In this document: one piece after another, positions 7,067-14,059 of the stretch
Layout of the letters: each line of letters opens with the position of its first letter
Numbering within the stretch: position 1 is the first letter of the stretch
Assembly (NCBI GenBank): GCA_022563275.1
Contig: JADFNR010000078.1
Span: forward strand, 1-15,858
Length of the DNA stretch: 15,858 nt
From: Chloroflexota bacterium
GTDB taxonomy: Bacteria > Chloroflexota > Dehalococcoidia > UBA3495
Direction: 5' to 3'
Program-made: the position numbers and the translations under genes
The notes under the pieces: model-generated
Told to the model about the DNA's origin: nothing
Seen by the model: the letters and a program-made list of their open reading frames with translations, nothing else
The model's database searches: none

Positions 7067-7447
7067 TTACCGCATCTGTCCCAAGCCCAACTCCGGCATC
7101 CGCTCCAACAACCACGCCGCCGCCACCCTCCGGTGACATGGCTCTCCCTCCGGCTCAAAACACAGCAGCGTCAAGTCCTCTTCAGGTCTGAGCGAAGCCA
7201 GCCAGTCTTGAAAATCCGCTTCCCAGTCGTAGCTTGTCTGAAGCTCCTCCCGGTACCGTTCAGTGAGGCCGGCGAAATCCAAAGTTCCTTCCCGGTATTG
7301 GGTCAGCAAACGGCGTGAGGGATACAAGAATGGTTGGACCTCCCAGCGGGTGATCTGGCCGCGGGGGTGGGCCCTGGAGATCCGGTACGGCTTCCCTTGC
7401 CAATGCTCTGGGTGGTAGAAGCTGGCGGTGTATAACATACGGTGCAT
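7067..7447 (-). CDS. DUF488 family protein
   Basis: The 126-residue product matches the DUF488 pattern: an N-terminal MLYTASFYHPEHW, an interior PFLYPSRRLL, and a C-terminal LLCFEPEGEPCHRRVAA with the conserved Cys-His-Arg (104-106). The biochemical role of the family is not established to my knowledge. ATG 7447 is used here; ATG 7438 (MLYTASF) is an equally reasonable start three codons later, and neither has a strong ribosome site. The open frame extends upstream to 7531 but would overlap the flippase-like gene with no family similarity. It is probably the last gene of the ispH / flippase-like / DUF488 operon, 38 bases after its upstream neighbour. Confidence 0.8.
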   Translation of the reverse strand: MHRMLYTASFYHPEHWQGKPYRISRAHPRGQITRWEVQPFLYPSRRLLTQYREGTLDFAGLTERYREELQTSYDWEADFQDWLASLRPEEDLTLLCFEPEGEPCHRRVAAAWLLERMPELGLGQMR

Positions 7448-7485
7448 CGATGTCCGGACCCAACGGCTCTGGGACCGGGCCTGCC

Positions 7486-8550
7486 TCAGAGGTTCTCCGC
7501 CTGACTGGAATCGGCCGGCCGGGGACGCCAAACGGCCTGACGCACCAGGAACAACACCGCTCCCAGGATGATCACGCTGATATAGGTTATGGTCCGGTCG
7601 ATCAGGACCAAAGCAGCGGCCGCGCTGGCGCTCAGGCTTGAAAGACGCACCGCCAGCCCGCCAACGCCCGACTCCACGGCTCCAACTCCACCCGGAGTAG
7701 GCACCAAGGTGAGCAATGCGTTGGCCAGGGTTAGAAACACCACCAAAGGGAAGCTGATATCGAACCCCAACGCCCTAACAACCAGGTACATCCTCGCGAT
7801 CTCAGCCGCCCAGCCCAGCAGACCCCACGCAGTGACCATGGGCACCCGCTGGAAGCTGCCCATGGTGCCCTCGTGAAACCGCTCGTAGCGGACGGCCATC
7901 CAGGGGGGCATTCGGCGCAATAAAAATCCCTTGCCCCAGGTCATCGCCAACAAGATAACCGTCAGTCCCACAACCAAGGACACGGAGAAACCCAGAACAA
8001 CCCAGGTCACGCTGTTGCCCCGGTCCAACAAGAACGGCGCCGCGGCGATCATCAGCAGCGCCACCAACACTGTGTCCAATGCCCGTTCCGCCAAGATGGT
8101 GCCAATGGTTCGGGAGAAGGAGCCATTCTGCTCGTCCCGGTAGAGGTAGGCCCGGTATGCGTCACCCAACCGGAGCCAGGCGACCGAATTGGCGAACCAG
8201 CCCAGGAGCACCAGTTGGCTGCAATAGAGCACCCCGGGAACGGTAACTCCCGGAGCAGCAGTGTTTTGCAGCAACAACCGCCAGCGCACACCACGGAAGA
8301 TGAAAGTGGTGTAGTGCACTGCAAACGCCAGGGCCAGATACCAGGGGTTGGCGCTTGCAACCCGGTCCCACGTCGCGCTCAGATCGACATCAAACCGGGT
8401 GACCATAAATACCAGCAAAAGGGCGGCAATCACCACGGAAATGATAGCCGGCAGGGACAAGACCCGCCGAAAAACCGATGTCGCGGCGGGCGGCGGGGCG
8501 GGCGGGGTTTCGTCCTGCGAGTGGTGGTCTTGGTGGGGCACCGGGGCCAT
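7486..8550 (-). CDS. Flippase-like multi-pass membrane protein (LPG-synthase TM / UPF0104 type)
   Basis: The 354-residue protein has a Pro/His-rich cytoplasmic N terminus (residues 1-28) and then about seven to eight hydrophobic spans, among them 31-50, 69-86, 160-176, 181-203, 237-260, 265-283 and 306-338. Family marks are FRGVRW (85-90), AERALDT (154-160) and the loop PTPGGVGAVE (284-293), typical of the lysylphosphatidylglycerol-synthase transmembrane/AglD-like family, often annotated flippase-like. The domain that makes aminoacyl-PG is absent. ATG 8550 avoids overlap with ispH; a longer start at ATG 8628 with TGGAG upstream would overlap ispH by 41 bases and remains possible. Its place right after ispH suggests, but does not prove, a polyprenyl-lipid substrate. 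Confidence 0.8.
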   Translation of the reverse strand: MAPVPHQDHHSQDETPPAPPPAATSVFRRVLSLPAIISVVIAALLLVFMVTRFDVDLSATWDRVASANPWYLALAFAVHYTTFIFRGVRWRLLLQNTAAPGVTVPGVLYCSQLVLLGWFANSVAWLRLGDAYRAYLYRDEQNGSFSRTIGTILAERALDTVLVALLMIAAAPFLLDRGNSVTWVVLGFSVSLVVGLTVILLAMTWGKGFLLRRMPPWMAVRYERFHEGTMGSFQRVPMVTAWGLLGWAAEIARMYLVVRALGFDISFPLVVFLTLANALLTLVPTPGGVGAVESGVGGLAVRLSSLSASAAAALVLIDRTITYISVIILGAVLFLVRQAVWRPRPADSSQAENL

Positions 8551-8587
8551 CAGCTTACGGCGTAGATTGGCCAGGAATGAAGCATGC

Positions 8588-9487
8588 CTAGCGGAGTATT
8601 TTGGGCAGGCTGAACGTGATGTCTTCATCGACTCCAGACACCATGGTCACCTTTTCTGGGGCTAATTTTTCAATCACGCTCTCCACCAGCACCTCCGGGG
8701 TCGAGGCGCCGGAAGTGACGCCCACCTTTCCCTTGCCGACCAACCATGCCGGGTCTATCTCCTCCGGCCCGTTGATCAGGTAGGAGGGAACGCCCAGAGA
8801 CTCGGCCAGTTCCCTGAGCCTGTTGCAATTGGAGCTGTTCTCCGCTCCAATCACCAGCACCAAGTCGACGCTGCTGGCCATCTTGGTGACGGCGTCCTGC
8901 CGGTTGGTGGTGGCGTAACAGATGTCGTTGCGGATTACGGCATCCGGAAACTTCTCCTTGATGGCGTCGATCGCCTGGGCAGTGTCGCCCACGGATAGCG
9001 TGGTCTGAGTGAGCACCGCGACCTCCTGATCGGCGTCCCAGCCGGGGAGTTCCATACCGGAGGTGTCGTCGATCAAGATCATCTCCGCCTGGCCCATGGT
9101 GCCCCGGACCTCCTGATGGCCCCGGTGCCCCACCAATATCACTTTCTTACCTTCGCGGTGGTATTTTTTTGCCTCGTTGTGCACCTTGGTTACCAGCGGG
9201 CAGACGGCGTCGATCACTTTCAGATTACGAGCCTTGGCCATCACAAAGTCCTCGGGCGCAGAGCCGTGGGCGGAAAATACAACCAGTGAACCCTCGGGAA
9301 TCTCATCGACGGTCTCAACGGTTATGGCGCCCCGGCGTTCCAGGTCGTTGACCACGTAGGGGTTGTGGACGATCTGGTGTTTAACATAGACCGGCGGCCC
9401 AAACTTCCGGAGACAGATATCGACAACATCGATGGCCCGTACCACCCCGGCGCAAAATCCCCGGGGCGAACTGAGTAAGACCTCCAC
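8588..9487 (-). CDS. ispH: 4-hydroxy-3-methylbut-2-enyl diphosphate reductase IspH
   Basis: IspH performs the last step of the MEP pathway, reducing HMBPP to isopentenyl and dimethylallyl diphosphates with a [4Fe-4S] cluster. The three cluster cysteines are Cys12 (RGFCAGV), Cys96 (DAVCPLV) and Cys190 (DICYATTNRQ). Substrate-pocket residues are also seen: His41 (VHN), His74 (SAHG), His124 and Glu126 (GHRGHQEV), the TQTTLS motif, and ENSSNCNRL. The 299-residue length is typical of the short bacterial form. The start is GTG 9487, with AGGAGG 7 bases upstream. A TATCAT box near 9580 on the minus strand may be its -10. It leads an operon with the flippase-like and DUF488 genes. Confidence 0.96.
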   Translation of the reverse strand: MEVLLSSPRGFCAGVVRAIDVVDICLRKFGPPVYVKHQIVHNPYVVNDLERRGAITVETVDEIPEGSLVVFSAHGSAPEDFVMAKARNLKVIDAVCPLVTKVHNEAKKYHREGKKVILVGHRGHQEVRGTMGQAEMILIDDTSGMELPGWDADQEVAVLTQTTLSVGDTAQAIDAIKEKFPDAVIRNDICYATTNRQDAVTKMASSVDLVLVIGAENSSNCNRLRELAESLGVPSYLINGPEEIDPAWLVGKGKVGVTSGASTPEVLVESVIEKLAPEKVTMVSGVDEDITFSLPKILR

Positions 9488-9495
9488 GGCCCGTC

Positions 9496-9501
9496 CTCCT
9501 A
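9496..9501 (-). promoter_or_regulatory. Strong Shine-Dalgarno site fixing the GTG start of ispH
   Basis: The minus strand reads AGGAGG about 7 bases before GTG 9487. This supports a GTG start directly before the conserved N-terminal RGFCAG motif. Confidence 0.65.
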
Positions 9502-9709
9502 GGTCGAATCTGGCGAGGGCTCAGCCCGCACCTGGTATCAAACGCTGCGTAACCCGGAAAATCCAAGTTTAAACAATGATAGCGTATGGGCCTATTTTTT
9601 CATATGTGCCCAAACACGGCTGGTATCCGCTGGTTCCGGCTTTTCCAGCTCCGGTCCACAGTTCCGATTTCATCGACACTCTCAATCTCGGGCCGAAGCT
9701 AAAAGCCTA

Positions 9710-9718
9710 TGCTATAAT
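9710..9718 (+). promoter_or_regulatory. Extended -10 promoter of the crotonase-prs pair
   Basis: TGC-TATAAT is a perfect extended -10, and no -35 hexamer is seen. Transcription would start near 9725, leaving a leader of about 25 bases. This makes the in-frame TTG at 9724 an unlikely start. Confidence 0.55.
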
Positions 9719-9750
9719 TTCCCTTGCCCCAACCCTTTCCGAACACAACT

Positions 9751-10569
9751 ATGCCCGAATACCAGCACATAATTCTAGAAAAAGACTCGTCGGAACACAT
9801 CGCCCGGTTGACGATCAACCGACCCAACCGGAGAAACGCCCTAAACGACGCTGCAACCGGCGAGATGGGCCAGGCCATCGACGAAGTGGCGGCGGACGAC
9901 GATGTACGGGTCCTAGTGATTACCGGGGCGGGACAATCATTCTGCGCCGGCGCCGACTTGGCTGCTTTGAAAGGCGGCAGTGAGCCCGGCGTCTTGGCGT
10001 CGGAAAACACCGACGATATCCGCCGGGGTTTCCAGTTGGGCCAGAGGATGATTCTGGGACTGCAACGCATGGAGAAACCGGTGATCGCCATGATCAACGG
10101 CACCGCCGTGGGGGCCGGGTTCGACCTGGCCTGCGCCTGCGACATCCGTATCGCTTCCACCAAGGCACGGTTCATGGTGGCCTACGTCCGCATCGGCCTT
10201 TTCCCCGGCTTCGGAGGGACTTGGCTCTATCCACGGACCCTGGGCAGCATGGGCAAGGCCGCGGAAATGCTATTCACCGGCGATTTTATGGAAGCCGACG
10301 AAGCCTACCGTCTGGGCTTCTTGAACCGCCTAGTTGACGAGGATGAATTGGAGTCGACTACAATGGAGATGGCGCGGAAGATCGCCTCCGGCCCGCCGGT
10401 AGCCATCCGCCTATCAAAGCTCATGCTCTACAAAGGTCTGGAGTTTGACCTGGACACAGCCTTGAAGATGGCGGCGGCGGCGGAGACAATCACCTTGACC
10501 TCCCACGACCACGAGGAGGGTATCCAGGCGATGCGTGAATCGCGAAAACCGAATTACGAGGGCCGCTAA
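9751..10569 (+). CDS. Enoyl-CoA hydratase/isomerase (crotonase) family protein
   Basis: The 272-residue product has the crotonase fold: oxyanion-hole segments SFCAGADL (63-70) and NGTAVGAGFDLACACDIRIAS (116-136), then IGLFPGFGGTWLYPR. These bind an acyl-CoA. The two glutamates that hydrate enoyl-CoA in the rat enzyme (Glu144 and Glu164) correspond by my hand alignment to Asp125 and Tyr145, so ordinary hydration is doubtful; isomerase, hydrolase or another crotonase reaction is possible. ATG 9751 is chosen because the longer frame's TTG at 9724 lies at the expected transcription start. No Shine-Dalgarno sequence is obvious. Its stop overlaps the prs start (TAATG), implying coupled translation, although no biochemical link between the two is evident. 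Confidence 0.88.
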   Translation: MPEYQHIILEKDSSEHIARLTINRPNRRNALNDAATGEMGQAIDEVAADDDVRVLVITGAGQSFCAGADLAALKGGSEPGVLASENTDDIRRGFQLGQRMILGLQRMEKPVIAMINGTAVGAGFDLACACDIRIASTKARFMVAYVRIGLFPGFGGTWLYPRTLGSMGKAAEMLFTGDFMEADEAYRLGFLNRLVDEDELESTTMEMARKIASGPPVAIRLSKLMLYKGLEFDLDTALKMAAAAETITLTSHDHEEGIQAMRESRKPNYEGR

Positions 10570-11519
10570 TGAACCCGATCCTCGACGAACTTAAGGTCTT
10601 CACTGGAAATGGGCACCCTCAGCTCGCCCGGTCTGTATGCGAATACCTGGATATCCCCCTGGGCCAGGCAGAGGTTTTCAAGTTCGCCAACGACAACACG
10701 TTCGTGCGGATCCACGAGAACATCCGTCAGCGCGATGTCTTCATAATCCAGCCCACCTGCTACCCGGTCAACGACAACCTGATGGAGTTGTTGATCATGA
10801 TCGACGCCTGCAAACGGGCGTCGGCGGGGCGGATCACCGCCGTGGTCCCCTACTACGGTTACGGGCGCACCGACAAGAAAGACCAGCCCCGCGTACCCAT
10901 CACCGCCCGGCTGGTGGCCGACCTCCTCACGGCAGCCGGGGCCGACCGCCTTTTGACCGTCGATCTGCATGCCGGCCAGATCCAGGGGTTCTTCAATATC
11001 CCCGTGGATGAGCTGACCACCCTGCCCATCATGGCCGATTATTTCGCCGCCAAGGAACTCCAAGACCTGGTCGTGGTGGCCGTGGACATCGGCATCAGCA
11101 AGAAGGCGCGCGACATGGCCGAACGCTTGGGAGCTCCCCTGGCCATCATCGAGAAACGCCGGACCGGCAACAGCGATAAGAACGAGACCATGAACGTCAT
11201 CGGCGACGTTGAAGGCAAGATCGCGCTGACCTTTGATGATGAGATAGACACCGGCGGCTCCGTCGTCAACGCAGCCAAGGCGCTGTCTGAGCAGGGCGTG
11301 ACGGAGATCTATTGTTGCGTGACCCATCCGGTGCTCTCCAAGAACGCGTCCGAGCTGATGGCCAAAAGCAAATTCAAAGAGGTGGTGGTGGCCGACACCA
11401 TCCCCATGCCGGCCAAGAAACGCAACGGTAAATTCACTGTCCTATCCGTGGCGCCGCTGCTGGGCGAGGCCATCTACCGCATCCACAAGGGCAATTCCGT
11501 AGGCGACCTGTTCAAATAG
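10569..11519 (+). CDS. prs: Ribose-phosphate pyrophosphokinase (PRPP synthetase)
   Basis: Prs makes PRPP from ribose-5-phosphate and ATP for nucleotide, His and Trp synthesis. At 316 residues it is of normal length. Seen are ENIRQRDVFII (50-60), NLMELLIMIDACKRASA (70-86), VDLHAGQIQGFFNIP (131-145) with the metal-binding His134, the catalytic KRR (196-198), and the PRPP loop DDEIDTGGS (223-231). It is a divergent form: the ATP-contact motif FSDGE of the E. coli enzyme reads FANDN (39-43), and YARQDRK reads YGRTDKK (98-104). Its ATG shares one base with the crotonase stop (TAATG at 10567-10571), so expression probably depends on that gene's promoter and translation. No terminator is obvious after it. 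Confidence 0.94.
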   Translation: MNPILDELKVFTGNGHPQLARSVCEYLDIPLGQAEVFKFANDNTFVRIHENIRQRDVFIIQPTCYPVNDNLMELLIMIDACKRASAGRITAVVPYYGYGRTDKKDQPRVPITARLVADLLTAAGADRLLTVDLHAGQIQGFFNIPVDELTTLPIMADYFAAKELQDLVVVAVDIGISKKARDMAERLGAPLAIIEKRRTGNSDKNETMNVIGDVEGKIALTFDDEIDTGGSVVNAAKALSEQGVTEIYCCVTHPVLSKNASELMAKSKFKEVVVADTIPMPAKKRNGKFTVLSVAPLLGEAIYRIHKGNSVGDLFK

Positions 11520-11587
11520 GCCCCGCACAGGGACGTTTTCAATATTTGGGCCCGCGGGTTGTTACCTCCAGCTATTCTTTGTTCCGG

Positions 11588-11614
11588 CGTATCTCATTCC
11601 CCGTATCTCATTCC
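11588..11614 (+). repeat. Two tandem copies of a 14-base unit upstream of the amidohydrolase promoter
   Basis: CGTATCTCATTCC occurs at 11588-11600 and again at 11602-11614, a period of 14 bases. The pair ends 15 bases before the TATAAT box, so it occupies the -35 region. It may be a regulator-binding site or a simple slippage duplication. Confidence 0.6.
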
Positions 11615-11628
11615 AATCGGATTCGCGG

Positions 11629-11634
11629 TATAAT
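11629..11634 (+). promoter_or_regulatory. -10 box of the amidohydrolase gene
   Basis: A perfect TATAAT lies about 110 bases upstream of the ATG. The -35 region is taken up by the 14-base tandem repeat and has no consensus hexamer. Transcription from here would give a leader of about 100 bases. Confidence 0.5.
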
Positions 11635-11651
11635 TTGCCGTCTGAATCAGC

Positions 11652-11703
11652 CCGGCCTGCGCGTTATGTGGACCACGGCCGGCTTGACGTGGACACAAGC
11701 CGG
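11652..11703 (+). promoter_or_regulatory. Leader with two mutually exclusive hairpins before the amidohydrolase
   Basis: CCGGCC (11652-11657) can pair with GGCCGG (11677-11682). Alternatively CCGGCTTG (11679-11686) pairs perfectly with CAAGCCGG (11696-11703) over a 9-base loop. The stems share 11679-11682, so only one can form at a time. There is no T-tract after the second stem, and the GGAGG ribosome site is at 11729-11733. Confidence 0.4.
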
Positions 11704-11744
11704 ACTCCCCAGGCAAGAAAAAGTGATCGGAGGCCAATTTCCTG

Positions 11745-12920
11745 ATGTATGACCTTATCGTGAAGGGCGGCACCGTCGTCGACCCGTCCCAGAACCTCCA
11801 CGGCTTAAGCGACGTGGCCATCGAGGACGGCAAGATAGCCCGCATCGCAGTGGACATCCCCGCAGAGGAAGCCAAACGGGTTGTCGAAGTTAAGGGCAAG
11901 GTTGTAACCCCCGGTCTGATCGACATCCACACCCACGTCTACGCCGGCGTAACCGACAACGGCGTGGACCCCGACATCGGCGGCGTCCGGGCCGGGGTCA
12001 CCACCATGGTGGACGCGGGAAGTTCCGGCTGCGACACCTTCGCCGGATTCCCCGCCCATATCATCCCCAACACCGCCACCGAGATCATCGTCTTCCTGCA
12101 CATCTGCCGGACCGGCCTGGCCACCAACCCAGACATCTTCAGTCCTGAAAGCATCGACCTGGACAAGACTATCCAGACCATCAAGGACAGCAAGGGCGTG
12201 ATCACCGGCGTGAAGGCCCGGATGGTCTCCCCCGCCCTGGAGATCATGGGTATGGAGATGCCCAAGATGGCCAAGCGGGCGGCGGTGGAGGCCGGAGTGC
12301 CGCTGATGGTGCACATCGGCGATACGCTGAAGCGTTACGACGCCAATGTGATCCGCGAGTTGTTGCCCATTCTGGACAAGGGCGACATCGTCACGCATTA
12401 CTTCACGGGTAACCCCGGCGGAGTGCTGGACAGCAATGGAAAACTGGTGCCCGAGGCCAAAGAAGCCCATGACCGGGGCGTTTGGCTGGACACCGCCCAC
12501 GGCCGCATGAACTTCACTTTCGATGTGGCCCAAAAAGTCCTGGACCAAGGCGTGCTGCCCCACTGCATCAGCACCGACCTGACCGTGCCGGGACGGCAGA
12601 TCACGGTGCACAGCATGACCGAGATGATGACCCGGTTCCTGGCCATGGGCTTCACCTTCGACCAGGTGGTGACCATGTCCACCGAGAACCCGGCCAAGGC
12701 CGTGTGCGTGGCCGACCGTCTGGGCACCCTGGCCGTTGGCAAGCAGGCCGACCTATCGGTGCTGGAGATCAAAGACGGCGACTGGATGGTCTACGACATC
12801 CTGGGCGACGGCCGGAAGAGTGACAAGGCCGTTATCCCAATCATGGCCATCAAGAAGGGCGAGGTCTACGAGGCCGGTTGGGGCCCCCGCCCCTGGGGCT
12901 GGGAACCGGACCCGGCGTAG
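11745..12920 (+). CDS. Amidohydrolase/deacetylase-family metallohydrolase
   Basis: The 391-residue protein is a metal-dependent hydrolase of the amidohydrolase superfamily with an urease-like beta sandwich at the ends (MYDLIVKGGTVVDP; TLAVGKQADLSVLE) and a TIM barrel between. Ligands for a two-metal site are visible: His62 and His64 (DIHTHVY), a carboxylated-type Lys157 (GVKARM), His190 (MVHIGDT), His218 (THYFTGNP) and Asp278 (STDLTVPG). This resembles dihydroorotase-like deacetylases, but the substrate is unknown, and nothing here points to pyrimidine synthesis. The C terminus GWGPRPWGWEPDPA is unusually rich in Trp and Pro. GGAGG lies 11 bases before ATG 11745. The gene has its own promoter and structured leader. 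Its stop lies in a GGCGTAGGGC stretch that resembles the nearby palindromic repeats. Confidence 0.9.
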   Translation: MYDLIVKGGTVVDPSQNLHGLSDVAIEDGKIARIAVDIPAEEAKRVVEVKGKVVTPGLIDIHTHVYAGVTDNGVDPDIGGVRAGVTTMVDAGSSGCDTFAGFPAHIIPNTATEIIVFLHICRTGLATNPDIFSPESIDLDKTIQTIKDSKGVITGVKARMVSPALEIMGMEMPKMAKRAAVEAGVPLMVHIGDTLKRYDANVIRELLPILDKGDIVTHYFTGNPGGVLDSNGKLVPEAKEAHDRGVWLDTAHGRMNFTFDVAQKVLDQGVLPHCISTDLTVPGRQITVHSMTEMMTRFLAMGFTFDQVVTMSTENPAKAVCVADRLGTLAVGKQADLSVLEIKDGDWMVYDILGDGRKSDKAVIPIMAIKKGEVYEAGWGPRPWGWEPDPA

Positions 12921-12954
12921 GGCGTTTTCAGAGGGGCAAGCGCGGTTTCCGCGG

Positions 12955-12994
12955 CGTAGGGGCACGGTCTCGATACATCGGGATGCCCCTATGT
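12955..12994. repeat. Palindromic repeat, copy A (GTAGGGGCA type)
   Basis: GTAGGGGCA (12956-12964) pairs with TGCCCCTAT (12984-12992), followed inward by TCTCGA and TCGGGA, with a three-base CGG bulge on the left arm. It matches copy C at 15809-15847 at all but a few positions. It lies 35 bases after the amidohydrolase stop and may act as a 3'-end structure. Confidence 0.8.
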
Positions 12995-13035
12995 GTTGGT
13001 TTAGACCTTTTACCCGTTTCAAGTCCGTCTGATGC

Positions 13036-13071
13036 CGTAGGCGCGTCCCGATTGATCGGGACGCGCCTACG
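13036..13071. repeat. Palindromic repeat, copy B, perfect 17-bp arms; overlaps a gene end
   Basis: CGTAGGCGCGTCCCGAT (13036-13052) is perfectly inverted at 13055-13071 with a two-base centre. It shares the CGTAGG ends and the TCCCGAT/ATCGGGA core with copies A and C. It contains the stop codon (13067-13069) of the minus-strand inositol-phosphatase-family gene and lies between two convergent genes, where it could help end transcription from both sides (GTTTT follows on the plus strand). Confidence 0.85.
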
Positions 13072-14044
13072 TTTTGGACTCTGCTTCGGGCTTCTTCTTG
13101 CGCCGCCGCAGAGGCCGCGTCAATTTCCGTAGTTGGGCTGAGAGACTGAACCGGCGCTTCACGTTTCCCGCGATCATGGGCGCCACTTTCTGGTTGCCGG
13201 CCACCAGAGGGGCCGTCCAGCCACGAAGCTCTTTCATGGTCGGCGTTTTCTCCTCCCAACTGGGCACCAGACACTCCATGGGATGCCAGCGCCGCTCGCC
13301 GCGAAAGCGGGTCATCACCGTGCCGCCCGCCTCCACCACCGCCAACGCCCCTCCAGCCATGTCCCAGAGCCTGGGAGCGCCGAACATGGCGTATTGCAGC
13401 ACGCCCCGGGCCGTCATGGCCAGTTCGTAGGCGATACTGCCCGTGGTGCGCAACTCTCCGGCCTTTCCCGCCAATTTCCCGGTGAAACCCTGGCCCACGC
13501 CGAAGTAGCCGGGCACTCCGATCAAACGGCTGGGAACCGGTTCCTCCGATTCGTACACCGAAACACGCTCATCGTCGGCGAAGCAGCCGCCGCCTTTGCG
13601 GCAATGGAGCACGAATCCGCCCTCCGGGTTGGGCCAGGGCACGTACAGGGCGGCGGCCATGGGCCATCCCCGGTACAGCACGCCGATGGACGAAGCGAAC
13701 ATGGGCAGTCCATTCATGAAGTTGGTGGTGCCGTCCAATGGGTCCAGCACCCAGAGGATATCCTTGGCCGGTTCCTCAGACTCCTTCTCTTCCTTGGTGC
13801 CCTCTTCCCCCAGAACCCCGTGATCTGGAAAACGCTTGGCGATCTCGGCGGTCAAATATTCTTGGGTTTCTTTATCGGCGGCGGTTACCGGGTCGCGTTC
13901 GTGCTCGTCCTTGAACTCGACTTCGATCTGCCGGCCAAAGTGCCCGGCCAAGATGCGACCTGCGCCACGGGCGATCTCCACAGCGTGCTGTTCGATCTCT
14001 TGGGCCAGGACGTCGTCCCAAAGCTGCACAGTGCCACCCGCCAA
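13067..14044 (-). CDS. Inositol monophosphatase-family enzyme
   Basis: The 325-residue protein carries the metal-dependent sugar/inositol phosphatase motifs: DPVTAADKE (51-59), GEEG (79-82), WVLDPLDGTTNF (98-109) and APRLWDMAGGALAVVEAGG (223-241). It should hydrolyse a phosphate monoester with Mg2+. Inositol-1-phosphate, fructose-1,6-bisphosphate, histidinol-phosphate and PAP are all family substrates, so it is not named more closely. An acidic insert (TKEEKESEEPAKD, 83-95) follows GEEG, and a basic tail (about 297-325, with RRRKKK) extends past the usual end. The start used is TTG 14044; GTG 14029 (MQLWDDV) is an alternative with GGGTGG nearby. It is 15 bases downstream of the DUF1059 gene, probably co-transcribed, and ends inside palindromic copy B. 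Confidence 0.88.
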   Translation of the reverse strand: MAGGTVQLWDDVLAQEIEQHAVEIARGAGRILAGHFGRQIEVEFKDEHERDPVTAADKETQEYLTAEIAKRFPDHGVLGEEGTKEEKESEEPAKDILWVLDPLDGTTNFMNGLPMFASSIGVLYRGWPMAAALYVPWPNPEGGFVLHCRKGGGCFADDERVSVYESEEPVPSRLIGVPGYFGVGQGFTGKLAGKAGELRTTGSIAYELAMTARGVLQYAMFGAPRLWDMAGGALAVVEAGGTVMTRFRGERRWHPMECLVPSWEEKTPTMKELRGWTAPLVAGNQKVAPMIAGNVKRRFSLSAQLRKLTRPLRRRKKKPEAESKT

Positions 14045-14059
14045 TAATCAAGAATTAAG

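Noticed and set aside
9488..9530. T-loop-like GGTCGAATC upstream of ispH as a possible tRNA
   Set aside because: No cloverleaf could be built around it, and it lies directly beside the ispH ribosome site.
10566..11327. Long open frame (253 codons) antisense to prs
   Set aside because: It is the complement of a well-supported gene in GC-rich DNA, its residues match no family, and it has no ribosome site.
11805..12611. Long open frame (268 codons) antisense to the amidohydrolase
   Set aside because: His/Gly/Val-rich shadow translation of a gene with complete metal-site motifs on the other strand.
13283..14047. Open frame (254 codons) antisense to the inositol-phosphatase-family gene
   Set aside because: No recognised motif; the opposite strand carries all the phosphatase signatures.
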